Source of the DNA: Eutypa lata | Lineage: Eukaryota > Ascomycota > Sordariomycetes > Xylariales > Diatrypaceae | Assembly (NCBI GenBank): GCA_022661535.1 | Contig: JAKULF010000004.1 | Span: 5,084,001-5,148,000, forward strand | Direction: 5' to 3' | Length of the DNA: 64,000 bases | Part shown: positions 1 to 12,081 of the stretch, piece by piece | Layout: each line of letters begins with the position of its first letter | How positions within the stretch are numbered: position 1 is the stretch's first letter | The notes under the pieces: generated by a model | Databases searched by the model: none | Seen by the model: the letters and a program-made list of their open reading frames with translations, nothing else | What the model was told of the DNA's origin: nothing | Program-made: the position numbers and the translations under genes

Positions 1-322
1 CCTGTTGCCAGCCCGTCTATCTGCTTGCCTGCCAGCCAGCATCTGTGTCACCACACATCACGCATTCAGTCTAATCAGCCAAGTTGCATTAAGTTAACAA
101 GAGAGAAAGATAGATTGTGTGTCTATGTATGAGCGATAGATACGTTGATGCATACATGTCACTCACTACATACGTAGAGTAGTCTCATTAGATGATATCA
201 GCGTTCCTTAGGTTAGGGTCAATCTGAAACCAAGGACATCTTCTCTTTGTCAGCCTTTTTCTGTTGTTGACTTTGCCTCTTTTCATCATCATTATTTTCC
301 CCTCGTTTCTCCCCCATAAGAG
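1..322. other. Upstream region of the DUF6590 gene
   Basis: No coding region is supported here. The stretch is rich in short pyrimidine tracts (TCTTTTT and CCCCTCGTTTCTCCCCC just before the first exon), which is common in the 5' leader of fungal genes. It probably contains the promoter and 5' UTR of the gene that starts at 323. Confidence 0.4.
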
Positions 323-2005
323 ATGGGGAAAGGCGATCAATCTACTTTAAAAAGCGACTCAGGTTACGGGGATGATGCGTCGGTATCGTCTCACACTTCC
401 TCCCAAACTCATCCCCTTTGTAAGGAGAATCTGTTCTGGCTCGTACCTGGCCACCCTCCGATGTTGTTGCTCGTTCCAAAGTGCTAACGAAATGTCCTCA
501 GCTCGTAAGGGATATGAGATTGGGCCGGCGTCCAACCTGCAAGTAGGCGATGTGAGTATGGCTTCTTCTCAGTGGTGGTCGGTGATGGTGATGGGGGGAA
601 CTTCACCCGCAACCTTTCGCCTAGGACTGAGCATGCTAAACGGTTATCGAATTCTAGGTCTTCGAGTTTCTCTGGGCTGACGCTTCCGAGTTCGAGTGGG
701 AATGGAAATGTCTCGGCTACACCCGATTTATAGTCCTCCGCCACAGCGACACCTTTCCTCACCACTGCGTTTGCATGTCAGTAAGCGATCGTTCCATAAC
801 ACAGCACTCAGTTCCGTCATGCATTCTAGCTATCCATCCACCTATCCTGCCCGTTAGGCTTTTTGATGATAACACCCACAAGTCTCATCTTCACTATTCA
901 GACCGCTCGCTGTCAATTCTTCAATAAATCCTGCCATGAAGGCATTTTCCCTTTCTTTTCTTCTTCCAAAGCTGGAATAGCTTCTCTTTCATCATGAGTT
1001 TCCTTTCTTCTCCCTTACATTGTCGCCTATTATTTTATCTCAGAACACTAGAACTAACCACCGAGCGATCTTTGCGATGTCTCCAGACCGATCTCGGTAG
1101 GCACCAAGCATGATTTCGCCAAGCCCGGTATCGACCACTTCCAGCAGGGGTTTGTGTTCGCCAACGGAGACCGCAACCCGGGGTGCGAGCAGCCAGGCGG
1201 CGGTCCGAAGCTCCCTTATTCGCCCGTGGGTATCGAGTTGCGCCCAGGCAGGCTTCGTGTAAAGGAGGATTCACGCGCCAACTACGCCGATACCATCGAC
1301 GTCGATGGCGACGCCCAGGTGATGGTAGTCGGAGATGTCGCCATGTACTTCGACCGTGTCCGACGGAACGTCAACCGCGCTTCCATGCGCCAGGTCCTGC
1401 GCAAAGCCCTCGAGGAGTATCGCAAAAACGGCAAAGTTGGGAGCGGAGCCGGAGGTAGCGGCAGCAACAACAACGACGGAGGCGCTCCTGCTACCTACCC
1501 AGACGCCAATTCGCCCGGCCGCCCCGCCTCGCTGTCCGCTGGAGCGCTTCCCATGATCCACGAATCCGGATCGATGGTCAGCTTGATCCAACCTGTGATG
1601 GACCGCAAGGGCTCTATCACGCCCTCGCCCAGCGGGGCGCTACTAGGCGACAGGTCTGACAGCGAGTGTGAACTGCTAGAGCAGCGGGCGGCCAGTCCGA
1701 CGAAAGGAGGCTCAAGGGAACGGTCGAACCGAGAGAGACGGGACCGCGACCGGGATCGAGATCGAGATCGGGAACTGCATCGAGAACACTCGCACCGGAG
1801 GAGGCAATCATCGGTATCACAGCATCCGCCACAGCACCAGCAGCAGTACAGGCCATCGAGCGTGATGGAGATTTCGCGACCGATGCGTGGAGCGACGGGG
1901 CCGGGCGCGACCCCTCCCCTAGCGGCACCCCCGCCCCCACCATCCGACCACCCGGATTACGATCTCCGGTCGATGCACAACGTCGCAATGGCCGGTTTGA
2001 AATGA
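323..2005 (+). CDS. DUF6590 domain-containing protein, four exons
   Basis: Proposed exons are 323-419, 502-551, 658-776 and 1087-2005, giving 394 residues. Introns use donors GTAAGG, GTGAGT and GTCAGT; branch sites GCTAAC and ACTAAC are visible before the first and third acceptors. The joined product reads through the typical DUF6590 pattern: VFEFLW, TRFIVLRHSD, a Cys-Val-Cys-Ile-Pro-Ile block, then KPGIDHFQQGFVFA and a later SRANYADTIDVD segment followed by VVGDVAMYFDRVRRN (roughly residues 48-195). The tail is low complexity, with a run of alternating Arg/Asp/Glu (RDRDRDRD), Gln/His and Pro stretches. The family is fungal and has no established biochemical role. The third intron is long (310 bases) and its donor is weak; the alternative donor at 781 gives the wrong phase. 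Family assignment is from memory of the motif layout. Confidence 0.66.
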
Positions 2006-3234
2006 CTTGAAGGCGGGCCTTGTCTTCTCCTGTGCTCTCTTCCGTCCATGGTAGTCAGGAGGATGAGGCCCTCGGCGGAAAGATGCTGCAGCAAATTCAC
2101 GACCGCCACGACGAACGCCACCGCGCATACCCCATCGTATCATCTTCAACAACATCCCCCTAATGATCTTGATCTCGATCCTGACCTTTATCATCATTAT
2201 CCGTGTGTCTTGGCGTACGGCGTAAGTAAGCTAGTCCCTGGTTGCTGTTGCAATCGTTCGACTTGATGGGCCCCCCTCAGGTGTCTGTCTTGCTGTTTGT
2301 TACTGCTAGAGAAAAGGAAAAGACTACAACAACAACAGACGACGAGATACCTACTTGGGCTGGATGGCTAGTGTGTCGCGGTATATACCTGGAATCTGCG
2401 TCTCCGCCGCACATTTTCTTTTGCTTTTTTGGGGTTTTGGGTTGGTTTTAAGAAGGGAAATGAAAGAAAGAAAGACAGAAACGAAGAAAGAACTTCACTC
2501 ATCATCAGCATGACACAATGCATTGGAATGACTGTTACGACCACATATACATATATACAAACATACCTACACATACACAAATTTTCTGCATGGGCAGGCG
2601 GGAAGGAATACGTCTAGGTTGCATAGGATATAGAGGGCCCGGTTTCTTGCTCCTGCAATTATTTTTTTCCTGCCCCGACGCTGGCAAAGGGAGTAGTAGA
2701 GTCGAGGTGCGCCGGAGAGTACCGATCATGGGGGATATTGAAGGCTTATTCACCTAATGTCATGGAATTATTATTTTTAGTTCACAAATCACACGTTGCG
2801 AATAAAGAGAAAGACATTTTCAGATAGCATAATACCATTCAGAATCTAGCTGTGTGAATCCTGTGACATCCTCAGATGCCCTCATGCAGGGAGGCTGACT
2901 ACATGCAAATAGAGCAAAAAAGCCTCCGGCATGATACTGAACGGTATGATCTCCTAGCAATTAACATCCATGTTTTTTTTTTATCCATCAGCCGACCATC
3001 CATAAGTTCTCCTGATTATGCAAGGTTGGCAACACTTCATCGTATGTCATGTCTTCGATGACGGGGTGATAAAGTGAAAAGATGGACGATGAGAGGGGGG
3101 GAAAACCGTGTCCTTCGATCAGAAGTTGAAGGGATATAGACTAGGCATTAGGCACCGAGGCGTAAAGCAACACGCCATCCTGGTGATAACTCTTCACCTG
3201 GCCACCCAGCGTCTGGTTCCTAGGCCAATGTCGT
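2006..3234. other. Intergenic between two convergent genes
   Basis: This is the shared 3' side of the DUF6590 gene and the dsRNA-binding-like gene. Several open frames of 60-90 codons occur on both strands, but none has splice-compatible neighbours or recognisable composition. Simple sequence is frequent, for example AAAGAAAGAAAGA near 2460-2475 and ACATATACATATATACAAAC near 2540. Confidence 0.4.
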
Positions 3235-4839
3235 TCAAAAGTGGCCAGTGCCGTCAAAGGAAAGACGGGGGCGGATAGGAGAGCGCTGTCGGTGCTCCCG
3301 CTGGATGCGGCCTCGAGGGGCCGGGGGAGAACGCTCTCGGTTTCCACCTGCGACACCAGCGCCACCATCGCGGCCACCGCGACGCTGGAACTGGCCGTAG
3401 TACAACCGGTCGAAGGAAGGACCCCCGTGGGGGGAGCGAGGACGGACGTGCTGCTCACTATCATCACGGTGGCTTCGAGCTACCAGGTTGAGCTTTCCCG
3501 CGATTGCGAAGCCCTCCAGGAAGGCTCGTGAGGCCAACTCGTCTGTGAAGACGAACGAGCTCGGAGCGTCGATACCAGAATCGTAGAGAGCCTGGATGTG
3601 GAGGATCAGGTTCTTGGTTTGTTCTCTCTTGGCTTCCACCTCGCTCATTCCACGGTAGTAGCTGCCGCCCTGTGCGTACTCATCATCGCCCATATCGTAA
3701 TCGTAATCGTAACCACGAGTAGGGCCAGCAACGGGCTTGGTATCGGGAGCGAAAGGAGGCGGAAGCCGGTGGCTGTAGCGGTCGTCATGGCCTTGGGCCT
3801 TGCCCTGGCCATGACAACGGTCCTGTTGGTACTCCTGGTTCTCTTGGCTCTCCTTTTTGATCCAGTCCCGCTTTGCGGGAGTCCCAATGATGGCAGCGCT
3901 CTCGACCGACGGAGCCACACGGCTTGAAATCGGAAGCTTTTTGACCTCGCCAATCGCGCGCCCTGCGAGCGATTGCTTGGCGTCCACGGCCGAGGCAAAA
4001 GATCGACTACTGTATAAGATTACTCCATGGATGTCGACGGAGCACATGCAGCCTCCATCTCTCGTAGTCCACTCCGTGAACTGAGGGTTAAACCCCCTCT
4101 TCTGGCACTCTTGGCTCAGTATCTGAACCTTACCAGGGCGATGACTGTCTCGGTTGGTACCGGCCCTTCCCAATCCGGCGTTACCGCCAGTGGCAGTAAT
4201 GCCGGATTGGTTTCTGTCCTGGACAGTAAGGCCGCTCATACCGGGTGCAGCAGTGTAGGCACCAGAGGAAGTCGGAAACAAGCCAGACAGGCCCGACGCT
4301 GTACAAGAATGGTTAGAGCAGTGCTATCTAAATGGTGGGAGGGATGGCAGCTTTATCATACAAATGTGCGGCGCAGGACCCGACGGTCGGCTGTCGCACA
4401 TGACGAAAGGCGTAGACTTGTTGGAGTTCATCATGTCACGAAAACGATCTTGTCCTGAGCCTTTCTCAGGGCTTGGTCCGTTCAACAAGCGACGAGCTTT
4501 TGCAGTTGCGACAACAGTGGTCGCTAAGGATGAGGTCAGTAACGATAATAGGTAGTAAAGATAAAATGTGAGTTGAGGATAACAAACCAGTAGCCTCACG
4601 ATTCTTGGAGGTCTTCTCCGCAATGTTGGTTGTGGGAGTAGTCAAACCTGCAGGAAGTAAGTCTTTTGTTTAGTGATAAAATGCACAGTTACAAAGTGGG
4701 ATGAATGTCAATGAGACGAGGCGGTGAAGGCAAGTTGGGTCAGAGGATTCATACTTGCAAACGCGTTCTTGTTGTTCCTGTTGTTGTTCTTGGAGGGAGG
4801 AAGGTTAGTACCCTCCTCCATCATGTCCATTATCGCCAT
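3235..4839 (-). CDS. dsRNA-binding-like (DRBM) protein, four exons
   Basis: Exons on the minus strand are 4755-4839, 4588-4647, 4362-4523 and 3235-4298, giving 456 residues; all three junctions keep phase. Acceptors are CTGCAG, CTTAG and TACAG. Residues about 159-225 match a double-stranded RNA binding fold: KVQILSQECQKRGF, PQFTEW, then a Cys-rich strand, a VDIHGV strand, and a helix with the AKQSLAGRAI pattern that fills the place of the usual AK..AA..AL helix. The rest is disordered: an Asn-rich start (KNNNRNNKN), a Tyr/Asp-rich stretch (YDYDYDMGDD) and an Arg/Pro-rich tail. A helical segment around EAKREQTKNLILHIQALYDSG precedes the tail. The canonical basic Lys pair of the last helix is only partly kept (EVKKLP), so real RNA binding is an inference. 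It probably acts in RNA metabolism; the exact role is unknown. Confidence 0.62.
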
Positions 4840-6240
4840 TTTGTGTTGGAGCTTTGAACTCTAGGGCCTTTCAACTGTGAAATACCAGTCAAAATTTCGA
4901 ACTGGTAACAGGAATCTGTTCAAGAAGATACCCAATACAGAAGATGGGAGATGACTTACGTGCAAACAATAGGATTGTCTGTCAGCTGCAGGTTGTTAAT
5001 AAGACAGACAGACAGGAATACTGGGCCCACCAAACAAAGTGGTCATGCAGTTTCCTCTAGTAACTAGGTAGGTAGGCAATGTAGAAGTAATCTAAGTCGC
5101 GGTTACTTAGTTTTGAAGTTGGGATTTACCTGACGTAGGAAGTAGTTACATGTATTAAGTGCCTAGCGATAAGGGTTATCTATCAGGCATGGATACATGT
5201 ATTTCTCAGATACAAATAACCGATTCTTCCTCGGTGTACTACCTAGAGGTAGAGATTAGGCGGATTATCAAAGAGAATGCACATACATGCCTACCTGTAC
5301 TGACTACATGTATTGCCTGCCTGATGTATATGAGTAAATATTCACAGGCACGCCCAAGTACATCGATTGCCTTCTTAGATGGAAGTTACAGGTCTAGGCT
5401 GTACCTATTCTTGAGGCCAAAATTGTACCTAATATTGTCCGCGACTGCCTGAGATCAGCTGACCCCCTTTAGTAGATACCTAAGCCTCATCTTTTTATCA
5501 AGTGCATTTTGAGAACCCATGGTGATTCTACACCTAGGCTGGCACCTAACCTAATTTAGGATTTAGATAAAAGTATTTATAGCTAGGGTATAGCATCTGC
5601 TTACAGTGTAGGAGTTGTCAGAAGCGGCCACCCTGATTATTTAGTACAAGGACGAAAAGCAGTACCTCACTTTGTATGTTCCCATCTGGCATTGCTTGCA
5701 TAGTAAGTACACTAAGCTCATACATGTCAACGCTAGTATATGTAACCATTAGGGCATACAACCAAGCCATCCTCAAGCAGATTGGGATATCAGCCTATAG
5801 TTATTAAAATTTTAGACTTTACATATACACCCGATTCAGGGCTCTTCTACGTTGGCGATATGGTGCTTTTCTTCCATAATCAAGCATAACACATTCTTTT
5901 TCAATAGATAAGGGGCGAATGATATATGCAATCCTTGGAGAGCTATTTATCGAACATTAACATGCAACATATCCAATAGTAGATTGGCTGGGTGATTCCT
6001 AATTGCAATAACCACTGCACTAACTAGCCTATTTGCAAATTCCCCGGGACGTTCTAAGGAAGCATGGCGTATCATTATGGTTCGATCACCACCTTGAACT
6101 AGACACACATGGGAGACTAGCGCCTAGTTAACTCCAACGTCGTCTAGCCTCAGTTCATACGCCTTCTGCTCCCCTATTCCTAATTTGCTCCAAGAAACAG
6201 GTGTACCAACGTCCTGAGCATCAGAAAGTCGAATGGCGAC
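4840..6240. other. Gene-free AT-rich region
   Basis: This holds the upstream side of the dsRNA-binding-like gene and then AT-rich DNA with many stops in all frames. The only longer open frame (5159-5452, +) lacks an ATG start and has no recognisable content. ACATGTA and TAGGTAGGTA-like short motifs recur. No RNA gene was seen. Confidence 0.4.
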
Positions 6241-6732
6241 TTAACCACAAGCCGATGAAGAGGTTGGGCAAGGGGACATAGTTTCAGTCCATGGAAACCC
6301 AGTGCTGCATACGTGAACGCAGTCCTGGCAGGGCCCGGTCGTAGGACACGGTAGAGTGACTGTACTAGTAAGAGGTGGGATGCGGCCGTCACAGCCGCAG
6401 GGGAGCGTTACAACCCCTAACAGCAAGAGAAGAAAATACAATTAATTTCGATCTGACCAGAATATCAAGACGTAAAGAGAGCGTACCGTCAGCAATGCAG
6501 CTCTCGGCGCACGTCTTGAAGTCGCACCCAGATTTGGGGAATTCAGAGACCGTCACGGTGGGTATGCATGTAGAGAACGTTGTAACCACAGGTTTTGACG
6601 GGTAGTTAGTGTGGACCGTGGCGGCGCCTGCAGAACCCCTGTATTGTGAACGTCAGTATGTATGTTAAGGAGTTTTGTAGGCGTGTGGTATACTTACAAG
6701 GCCAGAATGTAGATTAGAACGGTGGAAAGCAT
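6241..6732 (-). CDS. Small secreted cysteine-rich protein, three exons
   Basis: Minus-strand exons are 6698-6732, 6487-6638 and 6241-6416, giving 120 residues. Introns have donors GTAAGT and GTACGC and acceptors ACAG and TTAG; phases agree at both joins. The first exon encodes a short hydrophobic signal peptide (MLSTVLIYILALGSAGA), with likely cleavage near residue 17. The mature part has 12 cysteines in about 100 residues, arranged as C, C, CAESC-type, CGC, C, CQDC, C, C, C, so six disulfides are possible. Thr, Ser and Pro are common. The composition is that of a small secreted fungal protein, either a candidate effector or a cell-surface protein. There is no CFEM or hydrophobin spacing that I can recognise, so the function is unknown. 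It stands alone, with AT-rich DNA on both sides. Confidence 0.72.
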
Positions 6733-8034
6733 GGCTGTTGACGGCGAGTGCTCGGTAAGGTTCTGAATTTGTGACTCAAGCAGGCTTCCCAGGAGTAGAT
6801 GAATGAAAAGTTTTGCAATCATCCCGGGAGAAGAGAGAGCTTATATATTATGATCTACTCCCGAGAGCGAGTGATTTAGGCCATCTGACCTCTACTAGAT
6901 ACATGATACATGACCCTGGTTTTTGGGGAACTATAACCGCTAATAACAAGAACATATTCTGTTGGCCATTAGAACGTTTCGTTACAGTTCGTATTGAGAA
7001 AACGACTTAGCTTACAGGGATGACTAGGAACCTGCATACTGATGGGGTCAAGAGGCACTTGGAACCTATTCACCAAAGCGAGATACAGTGGACAGATCCC
7101 TTAGTGCCATGGTATAAACACCACGATGTTGTATTATTGTCAGCTCTTTACATTGCTCAATACAACCCGTCACGATCACGCCTCCCTGGATTTTATTGTT
7201 ATCAAATGATCAAAACCTTCTGCAGAGGGGACCTGTATGAGTTTTGAAGTGGGACATATGGCTTGAGTTTGGGTTCTTCCCTACATGAAATAGATTATAT
7301 AAAAGTCATTGTAGGTCTAAAAAGCTGAAAAGAGTGTATCGATCAAGGAAATCCATCCTGGACTGTAAATGGATACTACGCCTCCTTCCTAAGCATCGTA
7401 GTAAAGCTAACGTGATTTATCCGGTCATCGTTATAAACACGAACCCTTTTTTCCCTGTCCCTGTTTCTAGGCGGACTTGAACGTGCACTCTATGCATTCA
7501 CTCTGTCATCATCACCAATTTTTACCAGAAGGTGAACGGGCGAATAGCTAGAAACAAGGGTCCATATAGGAAGAGTACTCGCTGACATATTTCTCTCCAA
7601 TCATCTTAACCGCAATATGGTTACTGCGAGCTGACTAAGAACCTGTCTCGTATTTATGCAATGCAAAGAAAGAAAATGGAAAAGCTTCAGCCCAGGTGAT
7701 TCTAGAGGGGCGTTTCCGCAAGATTGGAAGATAACCCGTTCTAAAACTCAGGTATCTCTATACTCCCGCCCTTGCGGGGTTCATCTTGTGCGGGTGTTCA
7801 ATACTTCTAGGTTATCAAAAAGGGAACGTTGGGAGGGACCGACACATCGCTCAACCTGGGGAAGATATAAGTTTGCGTATATACCGTTGATTGAATGTCA
7901 TTGGCCGCGAGCAGAAGCAATTTTGGTTCATACATTCACAGCAGTTAGACCCCTAAGCGAAACTTTCCGCTAAAAACGTCATGTGGCTCCAAGTTGACTA
8001 GTATTTTTGTGTAGAATGAGGTTATAGCTTGTCA
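6733..8034. other. Gene-free AT-rich region
   Basis: This contains the upstream region of the small secreted protein and the 3' side of the 2EXR locus. Open frames at 6813-7010, 7020-7247 and 7656-7973 (+) are not supported by composition, splice sites or family resemblance. Nothing else was recognised. Confidence 0.4.
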
Positions 8035-9184
8035 TCAAGACAAATGGAAGAGGCCCAGACTAGGCCAAGATGTAGACAGGTCGAAAACCATCTTGAGCTG
8101 CCAAGGACGCGGAGCCAAGCTTGGAGTCTCACCGAAAGTGCCCACTGGGAAAGTCCAGAAACCGGCCACCTGCTGAAGCTCGCTCTCTCCCCGGCGGTTA
8201 TCGTCTTTTAGATCAAGCTGCTCCAACCAACGGTCGAATCTCGCGTCCTCCTTTCTCAGGTACTCGACTAGACCATCTCGGCTCCCCACCGCAGGATCTG
8301 GCGACTCAGGCCATATGGCAAAGATATGGCGTATCTCAAGATGAGTGTCACTGCTCCGTACGACGCCAAATTTCTCCTCAAGGATTCTCCACTTGAAGAG
8401 AAACTGCCGCGGGTCAACCCCGACGGCGACATGCTTGAGGTCTTCACGTATTCCCTCCCGGGGATCCGTTTCCAGCCACTCGAACTCCTGCGTCTGCGCG
8501 GCGATGGGCACGGAGCAGTTACGGCGAATTTCCTCTCCCGGGAAGCTGAAGAGGCCGAACATATTCCTTGCTTCGGGGCCTGGGGAAATCACGGAGTAGA
8601 AACAACGCAGGTTCGTCAGCACGGTGGTGACTGCGACTGCCTCTTCAGGAGTTAGAAGCGAAGGCGTGAGCCGCGACAACAGGGACATGTCGCCGACGCC
8701 GCCCATAGCTAGGTTGCGTATACCGATGCGTTTTTTTATCGCTGGCGAGTGTGTCGTGGAAGAAAGCGGCTATGGTGTCTGCGGTCGTGAGGAAACCTAG
8801 CTTTAGATAGAGAATGTCGATCTCGGGGCAGAAGTGGATCGCTTTCTTGCCTTCCGGCCCGATGGGTAAGTGGAGACGGTAGAAGGCAGCGAAGACATCG
8901 TTGGCCTCGCGATTGACCTGGAGCAGACTGCTTGGTGGTTGACTTGCACTCAGAATATCAAGATGGTATGAACATCGGGGCTTAGCATTATGTGCGACAT
9001 GGTGATGCGCGGTTATGCGGATGCGCAGGAAGCGCTGGCGAGGTAGAGCAAAAGTCCATATCCTAATGCGGAGTTCTGCAGGCAGCTGGGAGAAACGGTG
9101 GAATTGCTGGTGCGTTGGCGCTATTGTGTTGAGGCTGTCGTTGAGGATGCGATATTTGGTCTCTGCCTCATTTGTGTGCGACAT
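8035..9184 (-). pseudogene. 2EXR-domain (F-box-like) protein gene, frameshifted
   Basis: The first frame starts at ATG 9184 and carries the 2EXR signature FSQLPAELRIRIWTFAL at about residue 31, then LLQVNREA and an FCPEIDILYL segment typical of this fungal family. It goes out of frame at a run of seven A (plus-strand T run 8731-8737). The second frame, one base shifted, continues with IRNLAMGG, the position where family members usually have an R.LA block, and stays open to 8035. Treating the A run as six bases would give one protein of about 380 residues, a normal length. So this is either a true single-base frameshift (recent pseudogene or strain-specific loss) or an assembly error in a homopolymer. 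The 2EXR domain was named for F-box-like fungal proteins of unknown partner; many genomes have dozens. Confidence 0.7.
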
Positions 9185-9803
9185 TGTTGCCGTGGGATGT
9201 CTTTGCAGTTGTGCGCTTAATAATAGGGAATTGGGTATTTCCTTTCCTCTTTTTCATAGGTCTTTGTGCCAATGTGTTTCATTGGCTAAGGATAGTATTA
9301 AAAGGCTCAACTTACACTGTGCGGTAGGATAAGTTGGTGTAACCTACCGGCATATAATATAGTCAGGGTTCATTCACATTTAAAAATAGTTAAAACAAGT
9401 ACCTATATAAGCTGCAAACGTTGTGGTTGAGTCAAATGTTCCACATTATAATCATCAAAATGTTACAGGAAAAAATAGGGGTTGGATATCACACCGGCGC
9501 AAGTTCCAACCTAACTCTAGGGTTTAATACATCTGCGTCTCAAAACAATAGAAACATCACATCATTCCACGCTTAAAGTCTAAACATTCGTCCGATGTTC
9601 TTGCAACCATAATATGAGTTGTGATGTGGACACGCTCATTAAAGCTGTGTCACCCGGATATCTTGAAGTCACACAGAGCATCTCGACAGAGGTGTAGATT
9701 GCAAGAATCTAGGCTGAGTGGATGGGAGACTCATGCTATTATCATCACCAGCACCCTACCAACGCCTCTCGGTTTCACACCGTTATTCATACATAGTTCC
9801 TGT
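9185..9803. other. Intergenic
   Basis: This is the promoter side of the 2EXR locus and the 3' side of the next minus-strand gene. It is AT-rich, with no supported coding region and no repeat of note. Confidence 0.4.
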
Positions 9804-10820
9804 TCAGGTTTCAAACCATTCGAATTTCGTCACATCCTCGTGCTTCACATCCTCAATTACATGAATCCGAACCCACGCCTTGAACCTGGGTGTCACGGGA
9901 CGTCCAGGTCCATTGGACCCGCAGATACCGTTGATGTCCACCAAGAACAGCTTCTTGTACAACTTATTGATCTTCGCGGTCCAAGTCCCCTACTGGAAGT
10001 TAGCTTTAACTACTAACTATGTGCACAAAACGGAGGAATGTACCTTGAGACTCGCCAGCTTCTCGAAGTCTTTCACAAATTGTTCCGCCTCCTCCAAATC
10101 TCGGACTCTCGCATGGCCGTCTCGGATGTACTCATCAAGTGAGTATCCATGTTTTCCCCAGGCCTGCCAGACAATGACAGCATCGGGTCCAATTCCAATG
10201 GTGAACGTGTGGGCAAAACTCAAACAGTGCTCTGCCAGCCCTCGTTGTGCCAGCTCGAAGATATGCACATCGGTGAGTGTCACTGATAATACAGTCGTCT
10301 TGCCGTCCTTCAGAGCAGCTTCCTTTGCCTTGTGGGAGGTTGATTGAAACGATGCCGAGGGTGTGGTTCTGGTCGCATAAAGTGTGGGGAGTCCACCTAG
10401 AGCCCTTGACTGAAATTTCAGGGCACTCAAGAGCGATTCTCGCCTTCTGGGCGCCGCGAGGAGGAGAATAAGGGTAGACACTAGCTCGCACGACTTCCAC
10501 CGTTGGAGTTCCATGGCGAGTCCAAACTGAGTATTACTTCGGCCTCCGGAAACATCCACAGATATTTTCGATCCTTCAGTTTCGTAGTCTAGAACAGTAG
10601 CTCGCATGCTGTTAAATATAATAGACGCAGGGTATTGTCCTTCGTTGAACATAGTGAAAACTAGCCATTGAATCCTGGCTAGGACGCTCAGACCGGCTGG
10701 TACCTCATTCAAAGTTCTTATCATCTCGACAAGACTGATATTCTGCAACCGAGAGGTGCTCGTTTCATCTGGTCTTCCGCGGAAGACCGCTTGAAGAATA
10801 AGACCTATTGTGGAATCCAT
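9804..10820 (-). CDS. Unrecognised fungal protein, two exons
   Basis: Minus-strand exons are 10044-10820 and 9804-9989, giving 320 residues. The intron starts GTACAT, has a GCTAAC branch site and ends CAGTAG; the second AG must be used, since the first would put a stop at once in frame. The start chosen is the first ATG (MDSTIGL) at 10820; the frame is open upstream but only through a GTG. The second exon is well ordered and ends with a Trp/Phe-containing tail (LYKKLFLVDI, FKAWVRIHVIED, FEWFET). The middle contains alternating hydrophobic strands (HTFTIGIGPDAVIVWQAWG) and an acidic helix (DLEEAEQFVKDFEKLASL). I do not recognise a family. It has no signal peptide or membrane segment and is probably cytosolic. 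Confidence 0.6.
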
Positions 10821-12081
10821 TTTACTTGGGTATTTGCGTTGTTGCTCTACCTGTGAATGCGTGCAGAGCAAACTGCCCTTCTCGGCCACGTGCTTGACAA
10901 AATTGGGGTATTAATTTAGAACATGTGCGTAGGTGTTGGAGTGGTTTTGCTATGCAGAGTTGATAAAACTTTAACTTTGGACTTTTCGACTGCAATACGT
11001 AGTTGGATTGTTGGCATATATTCATTTCTATTGCGGGGGCCCGATTTCATCTATATCGTGCATTTATCTATCCCCCACCCCCAATATGCTAGAGTTTTTG
11101 GCCGTTTGCTCTCGGTACTTGCATAACTAAACGTTTGATTCCGATACGTTGATGAAGGCGATCGGATGTTTACCGATCTAACGACGTACCTAGCCGTAGA
11201 GTGTAGATTTAACGTGAAGCGGCCTTACGGAGTGCATGCAACAGCCCACAACCAAGGTCCTTGAGGATTATTCGCGTTTGGTCATTGCTTGTCTGCCAAA
11301 CAGAGGGGGTATGCAGACTACCGGATAGCTAAATCCCATCAAATGCGCCGTATCCACGAGAAAACCTTTATCGGGATGAGTGGTTTATGTCATGCGTCAC
11401 ATACATACAGATGGAGTAGTATATCTTTTTATAGCTATTCAAGATGTTGCGGATGCCTGCACACCTGGCGGGACGGCATTTATTGACAGCGGAATCATTA
11501 CTTAGCAATATGGTGGTATACGGTCACCGCCTCCATCATTCTGAACTACCTATACTTATGCCATGTTGTACTGCCACCTCTGCAGTCGAATAGGACCTGG
11601 AAGAATGTATGCCTCCAAGTTACAATACGAGTACTGTGACCTCTAGCTATATCTATTTTATAATGAAGGTTCATATACTTCTTCATGGAACGAATAAACA
11701 TACATATATCCTAGTCCAGGGTAAACCCCCTTTTAGCTGCAGCTACCTTAACTCATAGGTCCTGGGTTGCTTAATATCAAGCCGGCGTGATAGTATCTAG
11801 TTTCCACGAATCAACTTAATATAAAAAGGGTTTACATATTTTAAGAACTTTGCTATACACACTGAGTGCGTGGTAGTTATATGTAATGGCCCTCGTAAGT
11901 TAAGTAAGAAACTCCCCGTATTGGTTGGTGTAAAGGGGACGGATAACTCCTGGCACAAGTTACAAACTTTTCATTTAAGCAATTACACGAATTACTGAAA
12001 TGATATACCACTGCATCGCGGGAACCCTAACACGGGTTGACTGAAAAGGCATAGCATAACTACCAAATTTTCAAGATACAA
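10821..12081. other. Gene-free AT-rich region
   Basis: No coding region is supported; the open frame 11289-11486 (+) looks random. The DNA is AT-rich with frequent stops, consistent with old repeat-derived or neutrally evolving sequence, but I could not identify any element ends. Confidence 0.4.

Noticed and set aside
3141..3467. Alternative C-terminal frame for the dsRNA-binding-like gene
   Set aside because: No splice site joins the main frame to it; the main frame already ends with a normal stop.
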